Shown: in pieces, positions 33,285 to 42,749 of the stretch
Layout of the letters: the number at the start of each line of letters is the position of its first letter
Position numbering within the stretch: the stretch's first letter is position 1
Assembly (NCBI GenBank): GCA_035578005.1
Contig: DATJYK010000237.1
Location: forward strand, 1 to 64,000
Length of the DNA: 64,000 nt
Source: Gp13-AA77 sp035578005
GTDB taxonomy: Bacteria > Acidobacteriota > Terriglobia > UBA7540
Direction of reading: 5' to 3'
Notes under the pieces: model-generated
Told to the model about the DNA's origin: nothing
The model's database searches: none
What the model saw: the letters and a program-made list of their open reading frames with translations, nothing else
Position numbers and translations under genes: made by a program

Positions 33285-34358
33285 ATGGGCTCTCGGGCGC
33301 AGTCAGTTCCGCGAAAGCGGCAATCCACAATCCGTAGGGCCGGGGCTTGCCCCGGCCTCCACCCCCGAGGCGGGCCCGAGGGTCGGCCCAGTGGCTCGGA
33401 CGAGTTTTTCCGCAGCCTGCCGGGGCGTTGGTTGACGAATGCAGGCCTGAGCTTCGCACTCGCTCTGGGGGTCGCCACGGCGATGGCGGCCGCGCAGACA
33501 GAGACCCCTGTAAACCCCGGCACGGAACTGCAGGCGGAGACCCGGGTTGTGGACTACGTTCGGGACCACCTCCAGCCGGGCAAACCCCTGCTGGTCAGCG
33601 ATCTTTATAACAATGTGTTCACCGCGCCTGCCGAAAGACAGGCGCTCGACAAGCTCTACCGCGCGTTCTTTCGCGTTCCGCTGTTCGTGGCACACTATCA
33701 GGAGAGGTTCGGTCATCCTCCAACGCTCGCCATCATCGCCCAGCAGTTTGACCTGCACGCGCCCGGAGCGGCGGACGTACTGCTGCGCGTGATGGAGTCT
33801 GACCCGCGGGTGCCGAAGTTTCTGACGCGCGATCCCAAGAATGGAGAGATCGCGAGCGTTGACTTGGCCGAGATCAGGTCCGATCCGCGCTTCGGGCAGG
33901 AGCTGGAACATCAGCTCACCGGCCGGGAGGGAAGACCGGCGCCGCCCTTCGATCTGCCGGGCGTCAATGGCGCCAACGTGGACTCGGCTGCCCTCGCCGG
34001 TAAGGTGTTGCTGCTCTACGTCTGGTTTACCGGATGCCCGCCCTGCATGAAGGAATCGCCGGTTCTGGTGGGGCTCGATCACGAGTTCAAGTCGAAGGGC
34101 TTAGTGATCGTGGGGGCGAACGCCGACCGCGTCCTGGGCCTCAGTTACACCGACGCTGTGAGGCAGCACTACCTGACTGAGCATCGAATCAACTTTCCTG
34201 TAGGCCATTGGACGGGCGAGGCCAACACGGCGTACGGCGGCGTGGCGATTTTTCCAACGCTGTTCCTCATCGATGGCAAGGGCGTCATCCGGCGTCAGTG
34301 GGTGGGTTTTGCCAGTGCTGACGAGTTGCGCCGGGCTGTCGAGAAGGTAGTCGGTTGA
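33285..34358 (+). CDS. Exported thioredoxin-like (TlpA/AhpC-type) protein
   Basis: Residues in the last 140 form a thioredoxin fold of the TlpA/ResA type: 'PAPPFDLPGVNGANVDSAAL', redox motif C-P-P-C in 'WFTGCPPCMKESP', 'GLVIVGANADRV' and cis-Pro region 'GVAIFPTLFLIDGKGV'. Before it lies an unassigned helical domain of about 110 residues. A hydrophobic export segment ('LTNAGLSFALALGVATAMAAAQ') occurs about 50 residues into the frame; the upstream part (33300-33420) is palindromic repeat DNA, so the true start is unclear. TTG 33432 is a possible start; ATG 33285 is given as a conservative limit. Probably periplasmic disulfide reductase. Confidence 0.82.
   Translation: MGSRAQSVPRKRQSTIRRAGACPGLHPRGGPEGRPSGSDEFFRSLPGRWLTNAGLSFALALGVATAMAAAQTETPVNPGTELQAETRVVDYVRDHLQPGKPLLVSDLYNNVFTAPAERQALDKLYRAFFRVPLFVAHYQERFGHPPTLAIIAQQFDLHAPGAADVLLRVMESDPRVPKFLTRDPKNGEIASVDLAEIRSDPRFGQELEHQLTGREGRPAPPFDLPGVNGANVDSAALAGKVLLLYVWFTGCPPCMKESPVLVGLDHEFKSKGLVIVGANADRVLGLSYTDAVRQHYLTEHRINFPVGHWTGEANTAYGGVAIFPTLFLIDGKGVIRRQWVGFASADELRRAVEKVVG
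33338..33357. repeat. 20-bp palindrome
   Basis: GGCCGGGGCTTGCCCCGGCC has perfect 9-bp arms around TT. It lies within the doubtful 5' part of the thioredoxin-like frame and resembles the GTAGGGG...CTTG... palindrome at 8991-9039. Confidence 0.6.
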
Positions 34359-34388
34359 GCGGCTGCTCAAAGAGCACCGCGACAAATT

Positions 34389-34413
34389 GCGAACGAGCCA
34401 GAATGTTGTTGAT
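34389..34413 (+). repeat. Copy of the AACGAAGCC interspersed motif
   Basis: GCGAACGAGCCAGAATGTTG, then TTGAT, matches the minus-strand form of the 17250-17568 copies with one base deleted. It sits 17 nt before the DUF2911 start. Confidence 0.55.
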
Positions 34414-34430
34414 TTGAGAGGTTCACAAAT

Positions 34431-34964
34431 ATGATCCAAAGAAAACGAGTCGTGCCCAGCGGAATCGCAACGTTAGTGACCATGCTCGGGGCGGCCCTCG
34501 CCCTGGGAGCTTCAATGGCGGCCGGCCACGGCAATGAGCAGGGGAAGGCGCAGGCGACGATCGGCAGCGCCAACGTAACCATCGAATACGGGCGGCCGAC
34601 GCTGAAGGGCCGGGACGTTACCAAGCTCATCGCACCGGGCCAGATGTGGAGAATCGGCGCCGACGTGCCCACCGTGATCGAGTCGGACGCGGATCTCGAT
34701 TTCGGCGGCACGCGTGTGCCCAAGGGCAAGCACGTGTTGCTGGCACGCCTCATCGCGCCTGGGCAATGGTCGCTGGTGGTGTCGAGCCAGCCCGTCAGCC
34801 ACTACGAGCCCAGCGCCAAGCTCGCCGAGGCGCCGATGGAAGTGCAGCAGTTGAGCGCTCCGGTCGAAGAACTCACGATTAGCCTATCCAACGAGGCCGG
34901 ACGCGGAGTCATCGTAATTTCTTGGGGGACACAGAAGCTGGTGGCGGCCTTCCGGCCGGCCTGA
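34431..34964 (+). CDS. DUF2911 family exported protein
   Basis: A 177-residue protein with a signal peptide (about 1-35, hydrophobic 'IATLVTMLGAALALGASMAA'). The mature part is a DUF2911 domain: 'VTIEYGRPTLKGRDVTKLIAPGQMWRIGAD' features, 'DFGGTRVPKGKHVLLARL', 'QWSLVVSSQPVSHY' and 'LTISLSNEAGRGVIVISWGTQKL'. The family is common in Acidobacteriota and Bacteroidota, all-beta and of unknown function. ATG 34431 follows GAGG at about 9 nt. It lies 72 nt after the thioredoxin-like gene and may be cotranscribed. Confidence 0.88.
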   Translation: MIQRKRVVPSGIATLVTMLGAALALGASMAAGHGNEQGKAQATIGSANVTIEYGRPTLKGRDVTKLIAPGQMWRIGADVPTVIESDADLDFGGTRVPKGKHVLLARLIAPGQWSLVVSSQPVSHYEPSAKLAEAPMEVQQLSAPVEELTISLSNEAGRGVIVISWGTQKLVAAFRPA

Positions 34965-35015
34965 AGGTATGAGCTTCCAAATGAGGGCGGTCCGGCACGA
35001 GCCGGAATAGAAAAC

Positions 35016-38000
35016 GTGACGCGCCAGCATCGAACATCGAAAGGCAGCTCCGCTGGGGCGCTATCGGGCTGCTCTCCACACTCATTTCATCTCGCAGCCG
35101 TTCTCCGCGCGCTTTGCATATTGGCGAGTGTCGCCGCTTGCTGCGGGCGGCTCCAGGCCGACAACTCCAACAACCTGTGGGGCCGGACCGTGCTCGAAAT
35201 CCGGCTCAACGCCGATGCGGACCTCACCGCGGCCAAGTTCAAAGCCGAGATCACGCAGCAGACGAATGAGTCTCTGGAGCGCGCCAAGGTTGCCACCAGT
35301 CTCAAAAACCTATACGCCACGGGCCGCTTTGTAGAGCTCGCGGCGAACGTCGAGCCTCGAGGGGAGGGCGTGCTGCTGGTGTTTCGGGCGCGCGCGCGCT
35401 ACTTCATCGGCGTTGTCCGGGTTGAGGGAGCGCCCAAGGAGGTTGACCCTGTCGCCCTGGCCAGCGCCTCTGGACTGCGCCTCGGCCAGCCGCTCACAGA
35501 TGAGGGCCTGGCTCACGCAAGACAGCAAATCTCCTCAACGCTGGCCAACAGCGCCTATTATTCGAGCGAAATTGAAGTGAGCGTCGATCGTCACCCTGAG
35601 AACCAGGAAGCTGACGTGATCTTTAGTGTGGAGGCTGGGAAGGCGGCGCGACTGAGTGGGGTGAGCTTCACGGGCACCAACATTTTTCCGCCGGCCACTC
35701 TGCTTCGAAAAGCGCGCTGGAAAACGGGAATCCAACTCACGGCGGCTCGTCTCGAGCAAGGCATCTCGCGGTTGCACGCGTTCTGTGTGAAACGGGACCA
35801 CCTTGAGGCCTCCGTCAGCGCCGAAAGGCGCGTCTACGATGCGGCGAAGAACACTGAGCAGCTCGTCGTGCGGGTCGACGCCGGACGCGAGATTCGTATT
35901 CGAGTCTCCGGCGCGCGTGTCTCCTCCTCCACGCTGCAAAGCATTCTGCCGGCTTACCGCCAAGCCAGTGCGGACCCCCTGAGCTTGCAGGAGGGTGAGC
36001 AGGCGCTGACGAACTACTTCATGCAGCGGGGGCACTACTCCGTTTCGGTGAAACTGAGCCAGAAAGCAGGCGGACACTCAGGCGGGGCGTCGAACCAGGG
36101 TCTCGACGTCACCTACGAGGTGAGCCCCGGCCCACCCGGCAGTTTTGTGGGTTATGCGTTCAGGGGCAACCACAGTGTGCCGGCGAGCCAACTTTCAGAC
36201 GCAGTCGTGCTGCTGCCGTCGACGGCCTTCGAACTACGCCGGGGACGCTTCGACCATGACCTGCTCAACCGGTCCGTTCAGGCGCTTACAACGTTCTACC
36301 AATCCCGAGGGTTCGCCGACGTCAAAGTCTCACCTTCCTTGAACGAAAATTACCAAGGCCAGCCGAACCAACTCTTTGTGACCTTTGAGATTCAGGAAGG
36401 CAGCCAGACGCACGTTCGAAGTTTGACAATTACCGGACTTGACCCAGGGACGGAAAAGCACTTGCAGCCTTCCTTGCTCACGTCACAGGGCAAACCGTAT
36501 TCACCGGCACGGGTTCAGACCGATCGCAACGCGATCTTGAGCTACTTGAGCAATCATGGGTACGCGCAGGCAACCGTCGATTGGCGCGCCTCCGAGCCCA
36601 CAACGCAGCATGAAGTCGACGTGGCCTTTCAGGTGAATGAGGGCGGTCAACACACGGTTGCGCAGGTCGTCGTTTTGGGGAACGAGTTTACGCGCGACAG
36701 CGTGATTGACCGCGAGCTCACAATCGCGGCCGGCCAGCCGCTCAACCAGAGCGCCCTCCTCGAAGACCAGCAGCGCCTCTATGGACTTAACTTATTTAAC
36801 CAGGTTCAGGTGTCCACTCAAAATCCCGGCAGTCCGGAGACGGGGAAAACGGTACTGGTCGCGCTCGAAGAGGCCAAGCGTTGGACCCTCGGTTACGGCG
36901 GCGGCCTCGACGTGCAGAGGCTTCCTGGTGGGCCGCAGGGGCAATACGGGGTGAGCCCCCGCGTGTCCCTCGAGGTCGACCGCATCGGCATCGGAGGCCG
37001 GCCCCAAACTTTTAGTCTGTTGGGGCATGTCTCCAATCTCGAAAAGATCGGCTCCACCAGCTATGACATTCCCCGTGTTCTCAACCACCCCGATCTGGAC
37101 TTGCGCATCACGGGGTTGGCGGACCAGAGCCGCAGCGTCGCTACCTTCAATTCTCTGACGCAACAGGCGTCGATTACTTTGCAGAAGCGGTACAGCCCGC
37201 ATACCTCTCTGCTCGCGCGGTACAATTTCCGTCACGTCTCGGTGTCGGACCTTCACGTTAACCCGGCGAGTATTCCTCTGCTCGGAAGTGTACTGGTAGC
37301 GAGCGTCGGCGGAAGTTACGTCAACGACCAGCGGGACAATCCTGTGGACGCAACCCGCGGCTCCTATTCTTCCGTCGATGCGTCTCTAGCCTGGACCGGG
37401 TTTGGGTCGTCGGCTAACTTTGGTCGCGTCATCGGGCAGAACTCCACTTACTATCGCCTCGGTTCCCATGTGATTTTCGCGCGCAATACACGCTTCGGCG
37501 TGGAGCCTCCCTTCGGACCTGCGCCGACACTTGCCCCGGGTACCACCGTAACCGGTGTTGAGAGTCTTCTCGAGGATGTACCGCTGCCCGAACGCTTGTT
37601 TATGGGCGGCCCTGATTCTCACCGCGCATTTGCGTTAAACGAAGCCGGGCCGCGCGATCCGATATCGGGATATCCCATCGGCGGTCTGGCAGAATTCCTG
37701 AACCAGATGGAGCTGCGCTTCCCTCTTCAACGAAATCACTTCGGATTGGTCATTTTTGAAGACGCAGGGAACGTCTTTTCGACCATCGGCCACCTCCGGC
37801 TGCTGAAGTTCACCCAGAGTTCGCCCACGGATTTGGACTACGATGTTCAATCCGCCGGAATCGGCGTGCGCTATCAAACGCCGGTGGGCCCGTTGCGTTT
37901 TGATGTGGGCTATAGTCCAAACATCCCGCAATATCAAGTGTGCTCAAACCAGAATGTCTCGGTGTGCCCGCCGAATGAAGTGGAGGTCTTTCGATTACCA

Positions 38001-38039
38001 AAGTTTCAGTTTTTCCTGAGCGTCGGCCAAAGCTTCTGA
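35016..38039 (+). CDS. Omp85-family outer-membrane protein with seven POTRA-like repeats (BamA/TamA-like)
   Basis: A 1007-residue outer-membrane assembly protein. After an export signal (to about 48) come seven POTRA-like repeats at about 57-126, 130-208, 210-290, 291-372, 375-463, 465-543 and 546-620, most ending in a 'V/F-x-V-x-x-G' strand ('SVEAG', 'RVDAG', 'EVSPG', 'EIQEG', 'QVNEG'). A 16-strand barrel follows (about 621-1007), ending in the outer-membrane signature Phe ('FFLSVGQSF'). The loop-6 motif, usually R-G-F/Y, appears as 'SHRAF'. The GTG start at 35016 has only a weak site. The next genes encode a SurA-N-like chaperone and TamB, so this is probably the TamA partner or a BamA/TamA hybrid. 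Confidence 0.92.
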   Translation: MTRQHRTSKGSSAGALSGCSPHSFHLAAVLRALCILASVAACCGRLQADNSNNLWGRTVLEIRLNADADLTAAKFKAEITQQTNESLERAKVATSLKNLYATGRFVELAANVEPRGEGVLLVFRARARYFIGVVRVEGAPKEVDPVALASASGLRLGQPLTDEGLAHARQQISSTLANSAYYSSEIEVSVDRHPENQEADVIFSVEAGKAARLSGVSFTGTNIFPPATLLRKARWKTGIQLTAARLEQGISRLHAFCVKRDHLEASVSAERRVYDAAKNTEQLVVRVDAGREIRIRVSGARVSSSTLQSILPAYRQASADPLSLQEGEQALTNYFMQRGHYSVSVKLSQKAGGHSGGASNQGLDVTYEVSPGPPGSFVGYAFRGNHSVPASQLSDAVVLLPSTAFELRRGRFDHDLLNRSVQALTTFYQSRGFADVKVSPSLNENYQGQPNQLFVTFEIQEGSQTHVRSLTITGLDPGTEKHLQPSLLTSQGKPYSPARVQTDRNAILSYLSNHGYAQATVDWRASEPTTQHEVDVAFQVNEGGQHTVAQVVVLGNEFTRDSVIDRELTIAAGQPLNQSALLEDQQRLYGLNLFNQVQVSTQNPGSPETGKTVLVALEEAKRWTLGYGGGLDVQRLPGGPQGQYGVSPRVSLEVDRIGIGGRPQTFSLLGHVSNLEKIGSTSYDIPRVLNHPDLDLRITGLADQSRSVATFNSLTQQASITLQKRYSPHTSLLARYNFRHVSVSDLHVNPASIPLLGSVLVASVGGSYVNDQRDNPVDATRGSYSSVDASLAWTGFGSSANFGRVIGQNSTYYRLGSHVIFARNTRFGVEPPFGPAPTLAPGTTVTGVESLLEDVPLPERLFMGGPDSHRAFALNEAGPRDPISGYPIGGLAEFLNQMELRFPLQRNHFGLVIFEDAGNVFSTIGHLRLLKFTQSSPTDLDYDVQSAGIGVRYQTPVGPLRFDVGYSPNIPQYQVCSNQNVSVCPPNEVEVFRLPKFQFFLSVGQSF

Positions 38040-38722
38040 CGCTCCTCGCGGCGGGGGCGCTCTTTGCGTCAGCGCCCGCGCGCGGCCAAACGGTGGACCG
38101 GGTGGTGGCCTCGGTGGGAGACACCGCCATTACCTCCAGCGACGTGGAGAACGAATTCCGGCTGGAACTCTTTCTCGAGGGAAAGCCGGCGGCCGATGCA
38201 GACCCGGATAAGGCAACGCTCAACCAGGTGCGAGACCGATTGATTGACCGCGTGCTGCTTGGCGAGGAAGCGCGGGCCAGCGAGATCAAAGTTAGGCCGG
38301 AAGACCCCGCGGTGAGCCAACGCCTTGACGAGGTTCGCAAGAAATTCCCGAATCTGGTTGCTTACCAAAGGGGTCTGAAGGCGCTGCCGATGACGGAAGC
38401 TAGCCTGCGCCAGAAACTCGCCGAACAGCAGATGATTCTCAAGCTCATCGATCAGCGGTTGCGTCCCGAGGCCACCGTGGAGCCGTCCGAGATTGAGGCC
38501 TACTACCGAAATACGCTCAGCCTTGAGCTCGCGCGGCAAGGGCAGCCTGCCGTGCCGCTCGCCGAGGTCACGGACCGCATTCGCGAAATACTGGTTCAGC
38601 AGAAAATGAGCGGGTTGCTCGAAGACTGGCTCAAAAGGCTGCGGGCCGCTCGCGACGTGAAGGCCTACGGCAGCCCGGAGGCCGAAGATACTCCTCAAAA
38701 GGGGTCGCGGGAGTGGCGGTGA
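37994..38722 (+). CDS. SurA N-terminal-domain periplasmic chaperone (probable ATT start)
   Basis: The conserved part starts near GTG 38093 ('VVASVGDTAITSSDVENEF'), a SurA/PpiC-type N-terminal domain with 'LIDRVLLGEEARASEI' and 'LPMTEASLRQKLAEQQMI', but no parvulin domain. The frame is open upstream to 37979 and encodes a textbook signal peptide ('RRPKLLTLLAAGALFASAPA', then RGQ) that is lost if translation begins at 38093. There is no ATG, GTG or TTG in that stretch. ATT 37994 is preceded at 6-nt spacing by GGAGGT (37982-37987), so an AUU start is the best explanation. It overlaps the Omp85 gene by 46 nt and tamB by 10 nt. Likely escorts outer-membrane proteins. Confidence 0.75.
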   Translation: MTKVSVFPERRPKLLTLLAAGALFASAPARGQTVDRVVASVGDTAITSSDVENEFRLELFLEGKPAADADPDKATLNQVRDRLIDRVLLGEEARASEIKVRPEDPAVSQRLDEVRKKFPNLVAYQRGLKALPMTEASLRQKLAEQQMILKLIDQRLRPEATVEPSEIEAYYRNTLSLELARQGQPAVPLAEVTDRIREILVQQKMSGLLEDWLKRLRAARDVKAYGSPEAEDTPQKGSREWR

Positions 38723-41700
38723 CCAACGCAAGAGACCTCATTTCGAAGCACCTTCGCGTCTCGCGGCCCGTTCGCCTGCTGGCGTACGTTTTCTGCGCTG
38801 CGCTCCTGCTCTATCTGGGTGCGGTCGCGATTTTGAGCACAGCTTGGTTCAATCACTCCCTGCTGGAGCGCACGCGTGAGCAGCTTGCGCGGGTGACCGG
38901 AACGCGTGTGGAGATCGCGCAGATCCTCATTGAGCCCTGGATATTTCAGATCACCTTCAAAGGGCTCGTGCTTCACGGCGACGAATCCCCCGCGGAAGAA
39001 CCGCTTGTGGCCGTGCAGGAGCTGATGATTCAAGTGAACCCGGTCACAGCGTTCCGGCGCGGGCTATGGCTGTGGCGCCTGCACATCGAGGGCGCGCAGG
39101 CGCACATTTATACACGGGCCGACGGCTCCACGAATCTTCCCGGCCCAGACACCCATACCGGAGGCGAGGGCATCGCTGCGCTCGACGATCTGGTCAACCT
39201 CCGCGTTCACCAACTCCTGGTGGTTCGGAGCGGCGTTTACTGGGATGATCGCCCGCTGGGGCTCGACTTCGGCGCGCGCAACGTTGCGGTGCTGCTCGGT
39301 TACCGGCGCGGCCGCTATACCGGTGCGGTCTCAGCATCGCCGCTCGACCTCACGGGCCTCGGCCTTCGCCTGCCGCCGCTGACAGTTTCCACTCGGCTCG
39401 AAATCGCGAAGAATACGCTGGTCATCAATTCGTTGGTGTGGCGGTCAGCGTTGTTGAGCGGAAACGGCAGCGCCCTGCTCCAATGGCTACCGGCTGTTCG
39501 ATCGCAGTTCTCCTTTCAGGTTGACGGAGAGGCCGGCGCGCTGGCAAAGCTGTTGGGGCACAATGAAGTGCAGGGCGGGCGGCTGGCAACCAAGGGCCAA
39601 GGCACGTATGATTCGAGGACGCTGAAGGTTAGCGGGCGCCTCGATGCCCCTCGTCTCGTAGTTCACGCTCCGAACGTCCAACCCTTCCCCGCCGACTTCG
39701 CCGCGGACTACACTCTCAATGGACACCGCGCATCCTTTTCTCACATCAACGCCTCGCTCCTCGGAGGCAGCGCTCGTGGCGCGGCCGATTTTTCCCTTGA
39801 AGCTCCTTCGCCTCAATTCAAGGCCGACCTGGAAATTCAGAACGTTGACGTTGCCGCTGCCATCGGCTTACTCCCAGGTGCTGCGTCCGCGTTGCGCGAT
39901 TTCCCCGTGGCGAGCCGAGCAGGCGGTAGAGTCCAGGTCTTAAAGGGCGGCAACACTGCCGTGCTCCAATCCGCTTTCGATCTCCGCCTCGAGGCTTCAC
40001 AGCCGCACGCTGTTGGACGCGAGCCGTTATCCGGCCTTGCCCGCGGCACCCTCGCCCTTGGCCGAACCTTGTCAGTTGACCTGGATCAGGTGGCGCTACA
40101 GACTTCGGGCTCCAGCGTTGTGTTTCACGGCCAACTTTCCGAGGCGGCGCCGAATCTCGCCTTCGAGGTCCGCACCACCGACTTCGAGGAATGGCGGCGT
40201 GCTGCCGAAAGTTTTGCCGAAGCTCCGCTGCCGGTGAAGCTGGATTCGACTGCCGTCTTCTCGGGCACAGTCTCCGGCACTCGAGACCAGCCCTTGGTGC
40301 GAGGGAAACTGCAGGTGGGACCCGTCGAATACGCGGGCTGGAAATGGGCTCGCCTTGATGCCGGCGTTGCCGTCGCACCCACCCAGCTTCAGGTCTCTGA
40401 CGCGCATCTGGCCGGCCCTCACAGCCTCTTGGCGTTCGCAGTGACGTCCGGACTGGTGAAATGGCAGTTCACTCCCGCTTCTCCCCTTCACCTCTCGGCC
40501 CGCGCGCAACAAACCTCGCTGCAGGGGCTGAGGGAGGTCCTTGGGATTACTTATCCGATCGCGGGGCAGCTTACCGGCGAGGTTGTGCTCGACAGAACGA
40601 TCGCTCGACTCGCGGGCGAGGGCAAGCTTCACATCACCCAGGGAAGTTACGGCGATGAGACTTTTGATTCGCTTGACGCCGGTCTCAGCACGGCTTCCGG
40701 CGTGTGGAAGCTTACCGGCGTTCGTCTCACCAAAGGCCATGGGAAGATGACGGGCGAGGGCACCTACGATCCTCGCGATCACACCTTGTCTGCCCGTGCC
40801 CAGGGCAACGGGTTTAGCCTTGACGATTTCAACCGCCTGAGAAAACTCGTAGCGTTCAATGGCGCCACGAATCTCGCCACCAATGTCGCCGGTACAATCG
40901 ATTTCAGTGTCGAGGCGCACGGCGCCATCGATGTTCCAAATCTGCAAGGCAGCCTCGACCTTCGAGGGTTGCGGGCAGGTGATACGCCGCTAGGCGACTT
41001 CAACAGCAAGCTCGATTGGAACGGCCGAGAGGTGAAAATGGAAGGCGAGCTCGCAGGGCCTGCCGGCGACCTCAAACTCCATGGCACGGGAACGACTCAA
41101 GGGCAGTGGCCTCTTAGCCTGACTGCGCAGTATTCATCACTTCGTTTGGATCCCTGGCTGCGTGCTTTAGGATACGCGCGGACCGGAGGAAATCTGCAAG
41201 TCACGGGTTCGCTGGACCTTTCGGCAACGGCACGCGCCGCGACTCCCCTTCGCCTGAAAGGCACGGTTCAGAAGTTGGAGGCGAGCTTTGCCGAGCTCAA
41301 GTGGCAAAATGACCATCCTTTCGAGATCACGATGGCTGATCGCCAGTTAACGATCGGGCCTTTCCAGATGCAAGGGCCTTCCACTCTGTTTCAATTCCAG
41401 GGCACGGCGAGCTTGGCTACACCGTCCGCCTTGGATCTAACCGCCAACGGCCAAATTGAGTCTGCCTTTCTACACGTCTTCGATTCCTCCATCCTGACCA
41501 CGGGCCATTTCGACGTGAAGCTCAGCGTGAAGGGCAGCGTCAGTCAACCGTCTGTTTTCGGCACTCTGCATGTCGATCAGGTGAGTCTAGGCTATCCCGG
41601 CATACCGATGCGGCTGACGGGGCTGAACGGCGACGTAGACCTGCTTGGTGACCGCTTGGAGGTGCGTTCACTGCACGCCGAAAGTGGGCCCGCCTCGGTG

Positions 41701-42699
41701 AATATCACAGGGTCCGTGACGCTTGCTGGAACGCCCCGCAGCAACCTGCGCGCAGAGTTGCACCACATCCGCGTAGATTATCCGGTGCAATTCACTTCGG
41801 TACTCAGTGGCGCCGTCCACCTGACGGGATCTGCGAGCGCCGGTGTGCTGAGCGGCGATCTCACCGTGGAGCAGATGTTCGTCAGCAACAACTTCAACAT
41901 TTTGAATTGGGCGTCGCAGCTTCAGAGCCAGTCGTCGATTGCGGCGGCAACACCGGCGGTGCTTCCTTCCGGCGTCCGCTTCGATATTCATTTGGTCTCG
42001 GCACCCACCGTGAGCGTGGAATCCCATGACTTCAACGCCGTCGCGGCCATTGATATGGCCTTGCGCGGCACCTTGACGAACCCGGTCGGGTTCGGCAGTA
42101 TTCATATCCAAAGCGGGCAGGCGGAGTTGCGCCAGACCACGTACACGCTTTCGCGAGGCGACATCACCATGGCGAACCCCCTCGAGACCGAGCCGGTGCT
42201 CGATCTTCAGGCGACGACGCGCATCGACCGCTACGACCTCACCCTGCGCGTCACGGGTCCCGCGGACCGCCCCAACATCAGCTACCGGTCTGACCCGCCG
42301 CTCTCCACACCCAGCATTCTGGCTCTGCTGGCGTTCGGCTACTCCAGCCAGGACCAGATCCTCGAGGCCACCGGACGCTCCGCCTTTGGCACCGAGAGCG
42401 CCAGCGTGCTGCTCTCGCAGGCTCTTTCGACCCAGACCACCAGCCGCATCACACGCCTGTTCGGAGTGAGCCGCATCGGCATTGACCCGAACCCCAGCAG
42501 CGTCGGCGGCTCGCGCGTGACCGTGGTGGAGCGGCTGGGCAACAACTTCACCGTCACTTACGTCACCACCACTGGCGGCGTTTATCAGCGCATTGTGCAG
42601 ATGGAGTGGGATGTGACGAACAGGATGTCAGTGCTCGCCGTGCGTGACCAGAACGGCGTCTATGGGTTCGAGCTGGACTTCCGGCGCCGATTCAAGTGA
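38713..42699 (+). CDS. tamB: Translocation and assembly module protein TamB
   Basis: A 1328-residue AsmA/TamB-type protein. One N-terminal membrane helix (about 15-38) is followed by a long beta-rich chain of repeated AsmA-like units ('SFDLRL', 'GRVQVLKGG', 'GEGKLHITQG') and the C-terminal DUF490 domain with 'LTNPVGFGSIHIQSGQAELRQTTYTLSRGDITM' features, 'PNISYRSDPPLSTPSILALLAFG' and final 'FELDFRRRFK'. It spans the periplasm and is thought to move lipids or assist outer-membrane protein insertion together with TamA. GTG 38713 overlaps the preceding stop; the GTG at 38719 is an alternative. Third gene of the envelope operon. Confidence 0.94.
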   Translation: MAVTNARDLISKHLRVSRPVRLLAYVFCAALLLYLGAVAILSTAWFNHSLLERTREQLARVTGTRVEIAQILIEPWIFQITFKGLVLHGDESPAEEPLVAVQELMIQVNPVTAFRRGLWLWRLHIEGAQAHIYTRADGSTNLPGPDTHTGGEGIAALDDLVNLRVHQLLVVRSGVYWDDRPLGLDFGARNVAVLLGYRRGRYTGAVSASPLDLTGLGLRLPPLTVSTRLEIAKNTLVINSLVWRSALLSGNGSALLQWLPAVRSQFSFQVDGEAGALAKLLGHNEVQGGRLATKGQGTYDSRTLKVSGRLDAPRLVVHAPNVQPFPADFAADYTLNGHRASFSHINASLLGGSARGAADFSLEAPSPQFKADLEIQNVDVAAAIGLLPGAASALRDFPVASRAGGRVQVLKGGNTAVLQSAFDLRLEASQPHAVGREPLSGLARGTLALGRTLSVDLDQVALQTSGSSVVFHGQLSEAAPNLAFEVRTTDFEEWRRAAESFAEAPLPVKLDSTAVFSGTVSGTRDQPLVRGKLQVGPVEYAGWKWARLDAGVAVAPTQLQVSDAHLAGPHSLLAFAVTSGLVKWQFTPASPLHLSARAQQTSLQGLREVLGITYPIAGQLTGEVVLDRTIARLAGEGKLHITQGSYGDETFDSLDAGLSTASGVWKLTGVRLTKGHGKMTGEGTYDPRDHTLSARAQGNGFSLDDFNRLRKLVAFNGATNLATNVAGTIDFSVEAHGAIDVPNLQGSLDLRGLRAGDTPLGDFNSKLDWNGREVKMEGELAGPAGDLKLHGTGTTQGQWPLSLTAQYSSLRLDPWLRALGYARTGGNLQVTGSLDLSATARAATPLRLKGTVQKLEASFAELKWQNDHPFEITMADRQLTIGPFQMQGPSTLFQFQGTASLATPSALDLTANGQIESAFLHVFDSSILTTGHFDVKLSVKGSVSQPSVFGTLHVDQVSLGYPGIPMRLTGLNGDVDLLGDRLEVRSLHAESGPASVNITGSVTLAGTPRSNLRAELHHIRVDYPVQFTSVLSGAVHLTGSASAGVLSGDLTVEQMFVSNNFNILNWASQLQSQSSIAAATPAVLPSGVRFDIHLVSAPTVSVESHDFNAVAAIDMALRGTLTNPVGFGSIHIQSGQAELRQTTYTLSRGDITMANPLETEPVLDLQATTRIDRYDLTLRVTGPADRPNISYRSDPPLSTPSILALLAFGYSSQDQILEATGRSAFGTESASVLLSQALSTQTTSRITRLFGVSRIGIDPNPSSVGGSRVTVVERLGNNFTVTYVTTTGGVYQRIVQMEWDVTNRMSVLAVRDQNGVYGFELDFRRRFK

Positions 42700-42749
42700 G
42701 ATGGGTAGCGCGCCGCCGCGTGGTCAAAGCAAAAGGAGGCGTTCCTAAT

